Origin: Paracrocinitomix sp039939375 | GTDB lineage: Bacteria; Bacteroidota; Bacteroidia; Flavobacteriales_D; Crocinitomicaceae | Reading direction: 5' to 3' | Assembly (NCBI GenBank): GCA_039939375.1 | Contig: JBDVJO010000003.1 | Span: 62,001 to 126,000, forward strand | DNA length: 64,000 nucleotides | Shown here: positions 34,465 to 42,829 of the stretch, in pieces | Numbering within the stretch: the first letter of the stretch is position 1 | Layout of the letters: every line of letters begins with the position of its first letter | The notes under the pieces: generated by a model | What the model saw: the letters and a program-made list of their open reading frames with translations, nothing else | Database searches by the model: none | Told to the model about the DNA's origin: nothing | Position numbers and translations under genes: made by a program

Positions 34465-35979
34465 TTATTCAGCATCCATCTCAGACCTGATTCGTTGGCT
34501 CAATTGTCTGTTATACGTTTCTTTAAGCCAGTTTAAATAGTTGTCAGTAGCTTTCGTGATACATTTTGTATAATGCTTTAATCTACGTTCAATGTCATCT
34601 TGTAACTCTTGTAATAAAAGCAAACCATCATACATATCTTCTGAATTCTCTTTAATCACTTCAAAGTGATTGTCTAGAGAAACATCAACTGCTTCTTTAC
34701 CCTTTTTACCTTCATCTATGCACTGGTCATAAACTGCTTTCATTGAAAACAACTCTAATTTACCAGGGTTTTTGAGCTTTTCTTTAAGGTTTCTGTTCAA
34801 TTCATATTCTGCTTCAAACAAAATATCATCCTCTTCACTTAATCTTGCTTCTAAGAATCGATCTGGATAGTTAAAAGCATCTTGCCAATCAATATACTCT
34901 TGCCAGTATCCGAAACGTCTCACGTTATTACCTAAATCAATGACCTGGAAAACTGATTTATTTTTCAATTTACGAGAACCACGACCAATCATTTGATGAT
35001 AAAGCGTTAAAGACCGTGTTGCTCTGTTCAAAATAATCGTTTCTACAGTAGGTTCATCAAATCCTGTAGTCAAGATACCAACCGAAGTTAAAACGGCACC
35101 AGGAGTCTCTTTAAACCATTTAAGAATATCTTTTCTATCTGTATCAGAGAATGTGCTATCTAAGTGTCTAACCTTGTAATTATGCTTTTTGAATAATTCA
35201 TAAACTGAACGAGATGATTCAATTCCTGAGTTAAAAATCAAAGTCTTCTTACCTACTGCTACTTCTTCATAGGCAAACAATAATTTTTCTTGCATGAAAT
35301 AATTACTGTACACTTTATCTGAAGATGAAACCGTAAAGTCACCGTTCACCCCAATTTTCAATCCGTGAAGATTTACATCATACGTGTATGTTTCAGCATT
35401 AGACAAGTATTGATTTTCAATCAACGACTTAATACTTTCACCTACTATCAGTTTATCGTAATTGTCCTTTAACGGAAGTGCTTTGTTTGAACTCAAAGGC
35501 GTTGCCGTAACCCCTAGAATATTGACATTCTCAAAATATTGAAAAATCTTTCTGAACGAGTTGTTGTGCGCCTCATCCACAATTACAAGTCCAACATTCT
35601 TAATGAAATCTGCGTTTTCTTGTAATCGATTATTCAAAGTTTCAACCATTGCCGTGAACGATTGAAATTCGTCTTGATCGTCAAGCGTTTTAACCAAACT
35701 ATTAATTACCTTGTTATCCACGTTCAAAGCATTCAATTGTTTTGAAGTTTGAATACACAACTCAATACGGTGCGTTAAGATTAAAACTTTTTTATTCGTT
35801 TTTTTGATGTAATCTCGGGCAATGTTCGAAAATATCACTGTTTTTCCCCCACCGGTTGGCAGCTGAAACAACAGATTAAAATTTTCACCCTCTTTAACCA
35901 GTTCGCTAATTATCTGGTTTACAACCTTTTTCTGGAATGGATATAATTCTTTTTTCTTAAAAAGGCTCTTGTCTATCAT
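34465..35979 (-). CDS. DEAD/DEAH-box helicase
   Basis: This 504-residue superfamily 2 helicase has motif I PTGGGKT (about 41-47), motif Ia ILTHRIELC, motif II DEAH (about 134-137), motif III TATP (about 157-160), a helicase C domain with GILTTGFDEP (about 300-309) and motif VI QMIGRGSRKL (about 326-335). The layout is like the ATPase part of type III restriction enzymes or RadD/YejH-type repair helicases. No methylase, specificity subunit or nuclease motif is next to it, so a general nucleic-acid role is more likely than restriction. It converges on the TonB-receptor operon. Confidence 0.85.
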   Translation of the reverse strand: MIDKSLFKKKELYPFQKKVVNQIISELVKEGENFNLLFQLPTGGGKTVIFSNIARDYIKKTNKKVLILTHRIELCIQTSKQLNALNVDNKVINSLVKTLDDQDEFQSFTAMVETLNNRLQENADFIKNVGLVIVDEAHNNSFRKIFQYFENVNILGVTATPLSSNKALPLKDNYDKLIVGESIKSLIENQYLSNAETYTYDVNLHGLKIGVNGDFTVSSSDKVYSNYFMQEKLLFAYEEVAVGKKTLIFNSGIESSRSVYELFKKHNYKVRHLDSTFSDTDRKDILKWFKETPGAVLTSVGILTTGFDEPTVETIILNRATRSLTLYHQMIGRGSRKLKNKSVFQVIDLGNNVRRFGYWQEYIDWQDAFNYPDRFLEARLSEEDDILFEAEYELNRNLKEKLKNPGKLELFSMKAVYDQCIDEGKKGKEAVDVSLDNHFEVIKENSEDMYDGLLLLQELQDDIERRLKHYTKCITKATDNYLNWLKETYNRQLSQRIRSEMDAE

Positions 35980-36079
35980 AATGGGAAGGCTGATTTAAAT
36001 CGCCGCAAAAATACGTCCTTTATATTGAAACTCAAAATTATCAAGGCCTATTCTTGAAATCTTATTCACAATCTCTATA

Positions 36080-36108
36080 CTCAAATCGATTTTTTTGATG
36101 GATTTGAG
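36080..36108. promoter_or_regulatory. trxB: Inverted repeat upstream of trxB
   Basis: CTCAAATC and GATTTGAG form a perfect 8-bp dyad with a 13-bp T-rich spacer. It ends 24 bp before the trxB -7 box, about where a -33 element or an activator or repressor site would be. It lies in the region shared with the divergent helicase gene. Confidence 0.35.
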
Positions 36109-36132
36109 ACCAAAATTGTAAGGCAAAGAAGT

Positions 36133-36140
36133 TATATTTG
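36133..36140 (+). promoter_or_regulatory. trxB: -7 box TATATTTG for trxB
   Basis: An exact TAnnTTTG match lies 32 bp before the trxB ATG. The -33 region overlaps the edge of an inverted repeat and has no well-spaced TTG. Confidence 0.5.
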
Positions 36141-36172
36141 TCTATTCAAAAAATTAATCAAAACACATCCAA

Positions 36173-37123
36173 ATGAGTGACCAAATAGAAAAAGTAAAAT
36201 GTTTAATAATCGGATCAGGTCCTGCGGGATATACTGCAGCAATTTATGCAGCTAGAGCAAACATGTCTCCGGTATTGTATCAAGGACTTCAACCTGGTGG
36301 ACAATTAACCACTACAAACGAAGTAGAAAACTTTCCTGGTTACCCAGATGGTGTTACCGGACCAGAAATGATGATTCAATTGCAAAAACAAGCAGAACGT
36401 TTTGATGCAGACATTAGAACTGGGTGGGTTTCAAAAGTAGATTTTTCAGGACCTGTTCACAAAGTTTGGGTGGATGAGAAAACTGAAATTCATGCGGATA
36501 CAATTATCATTTCTACGGGAGCTTCAGCTAAATATTTAGGTTTAGAATCTGAGCAACACTATTTACAAATAGGTGGAGGCGTATCTGCTTGTGCTGTTTG
36601 TGACGGATTCTTTTACAGAGGACAAGAAACTATCATTGTTGGAGCTGGTGACTCTGCTTGCGAAGAAGCGCATTACTTATCTAAATTATGTACTAAAGTT
36701 ACTATGCTAGTGCGAAGAGATGAGTTCAGAGCGTCTAAAATCATGGCTGAGAGAGTAAAAAAGACTGAAAATATTGAAATCCTTTACAATACTGAAACTG
36801 TTGAAGTTTTAGGAGACGGACAAGGTGTAACAGGTGCGAAAGTAAAGAATAACAAAACAGGTGAAGAAACAGAGATTGCCGGAACAGGATTTTTCGTAGC
36901 AATTGGGCACAAACCAAACACAGATATCTTCAAAGACTGGTTAGATCTTGATGAGACAGGTTATATCATTCACAAACCAGATTCTACAAAAACAAATATA
37001 GAAGGCGTTTTCGTTTCAGGAGATGCGGCTGATCATGTGTACAGACAAGCAGTAACTGCAGCAGGGACAGGATGTATGGCCGCTTTAGATGCCGAAAGAT
37101 ATTTAGCAGCTAAAGAAGGATAA
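36173..37123 (+). CDS. trxB: Thioredoxin-disulfide reductase
   Basis: This 316-residue flavoenzyme reduces thioredoxin with NADPH. It has the FAD-binding GSGPAGYTAAIYAARA (about 14-29), the redox-active CAVC (Cys140/143), the NADPH-binding GAGDSACEEA and the C-terminal FAD motif FVSGDAADHVYRQAVTAAG. Length is standard. A thioredoxin gene lies 16 kb away (52.9 kb) and is the likely partner. It is monocistronic with its own promoter and terminator. Confidence 0.97.
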   Translation: MSDQIEKVKCLIIGSGPAGYTAAIYAARANMSPVLYQGLQPGGQLTTTNEVENFPGYPDGVTGPEMMIQLQKQAERFDADIRTGWVSKVDFSGPVHKVWVDEKTEIHADTIIISTGASAKYLGLESEQHYLQIGGGVSACAVCDGFFYRGQETIIVGAGDSACEEAHYLSKLCTKVTMLVRRDEFRASKIMAERVKKTENIEILYNTETVEVLGDGQGVTGAKVKNNKTGEETEIAGTGFFVAIGHKPNTDIFKDWLDLDETGYIIHKPDSTKTNIEGVFVSGDAADHVYRQAVTAAGTGCMAALDAERYLAAKEG

Positions 37124-37146
37124 TTTTCCAAATTAAATAAATATGA

Positions 37147-37181
37147 AACGTTCTTGAAGAGATTCAAGGACGTTTTTTTTT
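37147..37181 (+). terminator. Terminator after trxB
   Basis: A 12-bp stem (AACGTTCTTGAA and TTCAAGGACGTT, one G-U pair, GAGA-type loop) is followed by a run of T that reaches the end of the convergent recR gene. Confidence 0.88.
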
Positions 37182-37800
37182 ATTTCCGAACCAAATTCAT
37201 ATCAAAGGGCAATCTATTGATGATAGACCTTCCAAGTGTTAACTCGTCCGCATATTGCAGTTCTGTTCCTACAGCAACCCCACGAGACAAGGTGGTCACT
37301 TTAACGTCAAAATCCGCCAATTTTCTGAAAAGATAAAAATTAGTAGTATCCCCTTCCATTGAAGCATTAAGAGCTAAAATCACTTCAGCCACTCCTCCAT
37401 TATTGAGTCGATTCAATAAACTATCAACGTTCAGGTCATTCGGTCCTATTCCCTCCATGGGAGAAATAACTCCGCCCAATACGTGATACTTTCCAAAGTA
37501 CTGTTGCGTACTCTCAATGGCCAGAATATCTCTAATATCTTCAACTACACAAATTAAATCCCCTTTTCTTGACGGGTTTATACAAATTTCACAAATCTCA
37601 GCATCCGAGATATTTCCGCAGTCTTTGCAAGATTTTAAATTATCCTGAATATTTTCTAATGCCGAAGCGAACATTTTCAACTCGTCTTCATCCCTTTTTA
37701 AGAGGTTTAATACTAATCTCAACGCCGTTTTCTTACCGATTCCGGGTAAAGACGAAAAGTGCTCTACCAGGTCTTCTAAATATTTAGATGGAATATTCAC
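37180..37800 (-). CDS. recR: Recombination protein RecR
   Basis: This 206-residue RecFOR-pathway protein helps load RecA at gapped DNA. It has the helix-hairpin-helix SLPGIGKKTALRL (about 17-29), a zinc finger with Cys58, 61, 70 and 73, and a Toprim domain (about 80-175) with EDIRDILAIE and the DGDxT-like NASMEGDTTNFYL. The C-terminal SRGVAVGTELQYADELTLG segment is typical. Length matches the family. It is monocistronic and convergent with trxB. Confidence 0.96.
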   Translation of the reverse strand: MNIPSKYLEDLVEHFSSLPGIGKKTALRLVLNLLKRDEDELKMFASALENIQDNLKSCKDCGNISDAEICEICINPSRKGDLICVVEDIRDILAIESTQQYFGKYHVLGGVISPMEGIGPNDLNVDSLLNRLNNGGVAEVILALNASMEGDTTNFYLFRKLADFDVKVTTLSRGVAVGTELQYADELTLGRSIINRLPFDMNLVRK

Positions 37801-37892
37801 AAGAACAAAAATAAGACATTCTTACAGCAGAAAATCAGCTTTGAAGAAAGAATATCAACATTTTAAAATCAATAAATTGATAACTTCGTTTT

Positions 37893-38921
37893 ATGTACCA
37901 AGCTTCATTCAAAAAACTGACCTTAGAATTTAAACGTGCGGCAGGCACCTCAAGAGGAATCTTGAAGACAAAAAATTCATGGATCATTTCCATTTGCGAA
38001 TCGTCAAATCCGTCATTTGTGGGAAAAGGTGAAGCATCCATAATTGAAAACTTAAGCCCCGAATGGTCTGATAAATTTGAAGATAAGTTAAACACAGTAT
38101 TGAAGAATATCAATGATTATGCACAGGATTTATCTGCTTTGCAAGATTATCCTTCCATTCGTTTTGGTATTGAAATGGCGCTACAAAACTTGAAAGTTAA
38201 AAAGGAGCACATTTACCTTCCTTCACACTTCACTGATAAGGAAGAAGGAATTACGATAAACGGATTGATTTGGATGGGTGAAAAATCTTATATGCTTGAA
38301 CAAATTAAATCTAAATTGGAACAAGGATTTAATTGTGTTAAGTTAAAAATAGGCGCCATAGATTTTGAAGCAGAGCTCGAACTTTTAAAATACATTAGAA
38401 GTAAATTTTCAAAAGATACTGTGGAATTACGTGTTGACGCCAACGGCGCTTTTAAACCTGAAGATGCGCTATCTAAATTGAATCAGCTAGCATTGTTTGA
38501 TATCCACTCAATTGAACAGCCTATTATGGCAGGTCAGATTGAATATATGCATGAGTTATGCAGAAAGACACCTTTGGCTATTGCCCTTGACGAAGAATTG
38601 ATTGGAGTCAACGGATGTGAGAATAAAACTCAACTCATTCAATCCATCAAGCCTCAATATATTATTTTAAAACCTTCTTTAGTTGGTGGATTTGAAAGTT
38701 CAGATGAATGGATAAAAGCAGCCGAAGAAAACAACGTTGGATGGTGGATAACCTCAGCACTTGAGAGTAATATTGGATTAAACGCCATTGCTCAATACAC
38801 CTTCAAAAAAAACAACCCCATGCCTCAAGGATTGGGCACGGGGTTATTGTATACAAATAATGTTGATTCCCCTTTAAAAATAGAAGGAGATCAATTAAAG
38901 TTTGTTCCTAGTAAAATGTAA
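37893..38921 (+). CDS. menC: o-Succinylbenzoate synthase
   Basis: This 342-residue enolase-superfamily enzyme dehydrates SHCHC to o-succinylbenzoate in menaquinone synthesis. It has catalytic Lys in VKLKIG (about 150-155), the first metal Asp in ELRVDANGAF (about 178-187), the second ligand Glu in IEQPI, the third in LDEELIG, and the other Lys in LKPSLVGGF. The WITSALESNIGLNAIAQ segment is typical of the Bacteroidota MenC group. A dipeptide epimerase is the main alternative, but the motif set favours MenC. Other men genes are not in the window. Its end overlaps the convergent carbonic anhydrase gene by 14 bp. Confidence 0.85.
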   Translation: MYQASFKKLTLEFKRAAGTSRGILKTKNSWIISICESSNPSFVGKGEASIIENLSPEWSDKFEDKLNTVLKNINDYAQDLSALQDYPSIRFGIEMALQNLKVKKEHIYLPSHFTDKEEGITINGLIWMGEKSYMLEQIKSKLEQGFNCVKLKIGAIDFEAELELLKYIRSKFSKDTVELRVDANGAFKPEDALSKLNQLALFDIHSIEQPIMAGQIEYMHELCRKTPLAIALDEELIGVNGCENKTQLIQSIKPQYIILKPSLVGGFESSDEWIKAAEENNVGWWITSALESNIGLNAIAQYTFKKNNPMPQGLGTGLLYTNNVDSPLKIEGDQLKFVPSKM

Positions 38922-39513
38922 CTTCACCAGAGTCAACGCTATACATTGCTCCAACGATTTCAATTTCTCCAGCTTTTTCTAATTCAGCTAAAACCGGACT
39001 TTTCTCTCTGATTTCTTTAATAGATTGGTGTACATTCTCTTCTGAAACCAATTCAGCATACTCAGCAGAATAATCCTGATTTCCAACTTTCTCCATTGCA
39101 GGTTTAACTTTAGACAACAAAGTAGTTAAATTACCCATTTCAACATGTTTACATGCTCCGTGCACTGCTCCACATTTCGTGTGCCCCATTACTACAACAA
39201 TTTTTGATCCTGCTAATTTACAAGCAAACTCCATTGACCCTAAAATGTCTTCATTAATTACATTTCCTGCAATTCTTGCTGAAAATATATCTCCGATACC
39301 TTGGTCAAAAACTAACTCTGCTGGAACTCTAGAGTCAATACAACTTAAAATTACTGCAAATGGGTATTGCCCCGTACTTGTTGCCAATACTTGCGATTGC
39401 AAATCTCTTTGTGCCTTTGTATTGTCAATAAACCTTTTGTTTCCCTCTGCTAAGATTCTATGCGCATCTGCAGGAGTTAAATTTTCTTGTGTTTCTTTTG
39501 TTTGTGTTCTCAT
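38908..39513 (-). CDS. Beta-class carbonic anhydrase
   Basis: This 201-residue zinc enzyme interconverts carbon dioxide and bicarbonate. The zinc ligands are Cys58, His111 and Cys114 (CIDSRV and GHTKCGAV), with the Asp60-Arg62 dyad. No signal peptide is seen, so it is cytoplasmic. It lies 56 bp after a SulP-type anion transporter on the same strand. Together they suggest a bicarbonate uptake and conversion unit. Confidence 0.95.
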   Translation of the reverse strand: MRTQTKETQENLTPADAHRILAEGNKRFIDNTKAQRDLQSQVLATSTGQYPFAVILSCIDSRVPAELVFDQGIGDIFSARIAGNVINEDILGSMEFACKLAGSKIVVVMGHTKCGAVHGACKHVEMGNLTTLLSKVKPAMEKVGNQDYSAEYAELVSEENVHQSIKEIREKSPVLAELEKAGEIEIVGAMYSVDSGEVTFY

Positions 39514-39569
39514 ATTTTATGTTTTCGTTTGTCCCATTGATTTCAATAGGATTGGTAATAATTTCTTTT

Positions 39570-41204
39570 TTAATGACCGACACTAGCTCCACCTAGCTTT
39601 TCGGCGTGAATAATTTCTAAATTAATTTTTCTTTCTTCACAAGAGATTTTGAAATCTTTTATGGCCTCTGCTATATCATAATCAACGTGTGCAACATTGG
39701 ATAAATCAATAACTACTTCCTTACCATCTTCTATTTCATCTAAGATTCTAAGAATTTTTACCTTATTCAAAAATGAAGCATGTTGAGCAAGTTCTAAATG
39801 TATTACCTCTTTACTATTTGACTCATTGATGTCTTTGAAAAAAGCAAGCTTATACTTTTTTAAATCAAATTGGTAATGTCTAAAAAGGATAATTATAAAC
39901 GCAACTACCAATCCGGCTCCTACTCCTTTTAATAAATCTCCTCCAGGAACGTGCATTACCGCTATTACTGTAACAAAAGGAATAAACTGAGCGAACCCTG
40001 CCTTCCACATGGCAACTATTGATTTTGGACTAGCCAATTTCCAACCAATAAGTAAGAGAATTGCTGCTAAGGTTGCTCTTGGAATCAAATTCAAAACACC
40101 TGGAATTGCAACAATAAAAATAACCAAGAAAACTCCATGAATAATAGCTGAATTTTTACTCTTTGCGCCTGCACTAATATTTGCAGTTGATCGCACAATA
40201 ACTTGAGTAATCGGTAATCCACCAATCAGTCCTGAAAGTAGGTTTCCTAGTCCTTGTGCCTTTAACTCTTTGTTCATTGGTGTTCTTCCTTTGTAAGGAT
40301 CCATTTTATCTGTTGCTTCTACGCAAAGTAGCGTTTCAATACTTGCTACAATAGCAATCACTAAGGCTATTCCATATACTCTTGGATCATTCAATGCACT
40401 AAAATCAGGGAAAAAGAACATATCCTGAAATTCTTCAACGTTTTTTGGTTCTGGAACATTTACTAAATGTGTTCCCGTAATAGCATAATCTCCGCTCAAG
40501 AATAATAATGAAACTCCAATTGACACGATAATTGCCAATAATGGTCCTGGAATAAGACTCAAAATCTTTGACTTTTTAATCATTTTAGATCCCCAGAAAA
40601 TTAAAATCAAAAGTGAAATAATAGCCACTATTGTAGCTCCGGTGTGAGTATAATTTACCGTATTCCAAAGTTCAGTGAATGTATTTTCGCCATCCATTTG
40701 ATCAAAACCCCAATCACCTTCAACGTCTTTGTCATAACCAAAAAAGTGAGGAATCTCTTTTAATAAAATAGTTATACCAATACCGGCAAGCATTCCTTTA
40801 ATAACAGAAAAAGGTATATAGTATGCGATAACACCTCCTTTTAAAAATCCAAAAATTAATTGAATTACACCTGCTATTGCCACCGCTAAAATGAACTTTT
40901 CAAATCCACCATTGTCGAACCCACCAAAGGTGATGATTGCGGCAGAAACAATCGTTATTAAGCCGGCTGCTGGACCTGAAACTCCAAAACGAGACCCAGA
41001 TGAAAATCCTACAATGATTCCACCAATAACTCCGGCTATAATTCCTGGGATAGCACTACCCATTGAAGCGGCTACACTTCCTTCTGCACCATGTGCGGTT
41101 GATGCTAGGGAAATCCCTAAGCAAAGTGGCAATGCCACGAAAAACACGACTAGACCTGAGGCCAAGTCAAACTTAATATTTGATTCTTTTTTCTTTTTTT
41201 CCAT
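39570..41204 (-). CDS. SulP family anion (probably bicarbonate) transporter
   Basis: This 544-residue inner-membrane protein of the SulP/SLC26 family has about 11-14 helices (residues 12-430). The family signature reads GLVVFFVALPLCLGISLAS (about 12-30) and PITQVIVRSTANISAGAKSK (about 330-349). A C-terminal STAS domain (about 440-544) holds EVVIDLSNVAHVDYDIAEAI. SulP proteins move sulfate or bicarbonate. Adjacency to carbonic anhydrase favours bicarbonate, by analogy with BicA-type carriers; this is inference. The N-terminus is notably Lys/Glu-rich. Confidence 0.9.
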   Translation of the reverse strand: MEKKKKESNIKFDLASGLVVFFVALPLCLGISLASTAHGAEGSVAASMGSAIPGIIAGVIGGIIVGFSSGSRFGVSGPAAGLITIVSAAIITFGGFDNGGFEKFILAVAIAGVIQLIFGFLKGGVIAYYIPFSVIKGMLAGIGITILLKEIPHFFGYDKDVEGDWGFDQMDGENTFTELWNTVNYTHTGATIVAIISLLILIFWGSKMIKKSKILSLIPGPLLAIIVSIGVSLLFLSGDYAITGTHLVNVPEPKNVEEFQDMFFFPDFSALNDPRVYGIALVIAIVASIETLLCVEATDKMDPYKGRTPMNKELKAQGLGNLLSGLIGGLPITQVIVRSTANISAGAKSKNSAIIHGVFLVIFIVAIPGVLNLIPRATLAAILLLIGWKLASPKSIVAMWKAGFAQFIPFVTVIAVMHVPGGDLLKGVGAGLVVAFIIILFRHYQFDLKKYKLAFFKDINESNSKEVIHLELAQHASFLNKVKILRILDEIEDGKEVVIDLSNVAHVDYDIAEAIKDFKISCEERKINLEIIHAEKLGGASVGH

Positions 41205-41290
41205 TCTAATGATATTATCCTAATAGTATTGCTGATTCAGTAATTGAATCGCAAAAAATTTATTTAAGGCTTTTCACCTTGCTACATAAA

Positions 41291-41620
41291 CTAGGATAAC
41301 TCTGGTGGTGGGGAGACAACGGCAGGAAAAAACTCAAGTGTGAGTTGCTGAAGTTTAAAATAACTTACCTGCCCACTGAAAATATAAGAATATTCTCCCG
41401 ACTGTTGATCATTGCAGAATTTCTCGAATTCCTCTGTATCATCCACTTTTTCTTCTTCAGAATCTTCTTCAGCAACGTTTTCTATCAAAACGACTTTCTT
41501 ATCCATAAAGGTATAACAAAGTTTAATCGCTGGTTTCAAACAAATTGCAACAACTAAAATCATCAACAGTCCTTTGGACACTGATAATTTCAAGGCTTTT
41601 ATTTTGTTCAAATCTTTCAT
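41291..41620 (-). CDS. Small single-pass membrane protein, unknown
   Basis: This 109-residue protein has one hydrophobic helix (about residues 16-36), then a very acidic linker (VAEEDSEEEKVDDTEEFEKF, about 49-68) and a Tyr/Phe-rich tail ending VVSPPPELS. The family is not recognised; Pro-rich ends of this kind occur in several small Bacteroidota envelope proteins. It is 86 bp upstream of the SulP gene on the same strand and may be co-transcribed. Confidence 0.6.
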   Translation of the reverse strand: MKDLNKIKALKLSVSKGLLMILVVAICLKPAIKLCYTFMDKKVVLIENVAEEDSEEEKVDDTEEFEKFCNDQQSGEYSYIFSGQVSYFKLQQLTLEFFPAVVSPPPELS

Positions 41621-41739
41621 CTTTTTTCTAGAATTTTAAAAATACTAAATCTGAGAACATATCACAGCCTTAAACATATTAATCTCAATATTATTTCAAA
41701 CTTAGTTATGGTAAACAATAATTCTTATATTGATTTTCT

Positions 41740-41747
41740 TATATTTG
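41740..41747 (+). promoter_or_regulatory. -7 box TATATTTG for the SiaC-like gene
   Basis: An exact TAnnTTTG match lies 24 bp before ATG 41772. It lies inside the longer in-frame extension that starts at 41730, so that upstream start is unlikely. Confidence 0.5.
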
Positions 41748-41771
41748 TTTAGAATCAATTCTCACAATAAA

Positions 41772-42161
41772 ATGACATTAACCATAGAAGGACAAAGACG
41801 ATCATTAAAGGTAGATATCAATACTGAAAATGGTGAATTTGTGCTAGCCGGTGTTTCATTGCCAGAGAATACTAATTCTTTCTTTGAGCCTATTTTAGAA
41901 GAATTAGAAGCGTATCTTAAAAAACCTTTGCCGCATACAACCGTCAATTTTTTCATAGAATATTTGAACACAAGTTCTGCCTTATTTCTAAGAAGAATCG
42001 TTATGATGTTAGAAGAAGAGTTAGGTAATGAACGCTTAACTGTAAATTGGCATTACGAAAAAGATGATGAAGATATTGAAGAATTTGGTGTTGACTTCAA
42101 ATCTGTTTTTAAGGTGGTTCAAATTAACTTGATTCAAATAGACGAAAACCCTTACACTTAG
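41772..42161 (+). CDS. SiaC family regulatory phosphoprotein (DUF1987)
   Basis: This 129-residue protein is of the SiaC/DUF1987 family. In Pseudomonas SiaC is phosphorylated by SiaB and dephosphorylated by the SpoIIE-type phosphatase SiaA, and controls a diguanylate cyclase. The conserved block NFFIEYLNTSSALFLRRIV (about 59-77) contains the candidate phosphosite Thr67 or Ser68. VNWHYEKDDEDIEEFG (about 91-106) is also typical. No siaB or cyclase gene is adjacent, but two SpoIIE phosphatases occur in this window, the nearer 2.5 kb away. Convergent overlap of 4 bp with the archaemetzincin gene. Confidence 0.85.
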   Translation: MTLTIEGQRRSLKVDINTENGEFVLAGVSLPENTNSFFEPILEELEAYLKKPLPHTTVNFFIEYLNTSSALFLRRIVMMLEEELGNERLTVNWHYEKDDEDIEEFGVDFKSVFKVVQINLIQIDENPYT

Positions 42162-42823
42162 TCAATCTTACTCCAACATTTTTCGCAAAGCGATCCAGTA
42201 CTATTATCAATAGTGCTGATTTTTTCATTTGCATCATTCATTAAACATGCTTTTTCTGGACAATGCTTCAAACCCAACACATGACCTACTTCATGACAAG
42301 CAATCCTGCACAACCTGACAAAAAACTGTTTTTCTGTTCCGTTTTTCCTTAACCTATTCGAGGATACCACACAAGAACTCCCTCCTATTCTTCCTAAACC
42401 ATAAATTCCAAAATCTCTGTATTGCCAAGTAGGATCTTTAATTTTAGTTCTTGCGGCATCTTTATATTTTGTAATAGAGATGTCTTTATTGGTCAGCCCG
42501 ACAACAATATCTACACTATCTGGCTTGTTCTCACTCAACCACTGAACAAGTGTATCTGCCCGATATCTTGGATACCTAATTTCAGTGTAAGCTTCTTTTG
42601 GCAGCGGAATAGGCTCTAAAACTTCTACACGTAAACTATACATGTTAGCTATTGCCGTTTGAACAGAATCTATCTCACCTTGTTTTACATCTCCAAATGG
42701 CTGGATACCGATAACCGTTACTTTACTTTTCCAAATTTTAAACTCTCCCTCTTCGGAACAAGCATAAAAAAAAGCAACTCCGAAAAAAATCAGAATTGCT
42801 TTTGCAATCATTTTATTTTTCAT
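42158..42823 (-). CDS. Archaemetzincin-type zinc protease lipoprotein
   Basis: This 221-residue protein has a lipobox (FFYAC, Cys22) and an archaemetzincin domain. The zinc-site motif is HEVGHVLGLKHC (about 176-187), followed by CLMND and a late CEKC, which add the structural cysteines typical of the family. An N-terminal GIQPFGDVKQGEIDSVQTAI segment (about 39-58) also matches. It would be an anchored envelope aminopeptidase-like protease; the lipid anchor is unusual, since most archaemetzincins are cytoplasmic. It is 6 bp downstream of folD on the same strand. Confidence 0.85.
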   Translation of the reverse strand: MKNKMIAKAILIFFGVAFFYACSEEGEFKIWKSKVTVIGIQPFGDVKQGEIDSVQTAIANMYSLRVEVLEPIPLPKEAYTEIRYPRYRADTLVQWLSENKPDSVDIVVGLTNKDISITKYKDAARTKIKDPTWQYRDFGIYGLGRIGGSSCVVSSNRLRKNGTEKQFFVRLCRIACHEVGHVLGLKHCPEKACLMNDANEKISTIDNSTGSLCEKCWSKID

Positions 42824-42829
42824 ACAATC

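Noticed and set aside
34465..35979. Restriction-modification or defence system around the DEAD/DEAH helicase
   Set aside because: No methylase, specificity, nuclease or defence gene is adjacent. Neighbours are the uptake locus and trxB.
39179..39586. 135-codon plus-strand frame over the carbonic anhydrase gene
   Set aside because: Antisense to an enzyme with all zinc ligands; no start context or motif.
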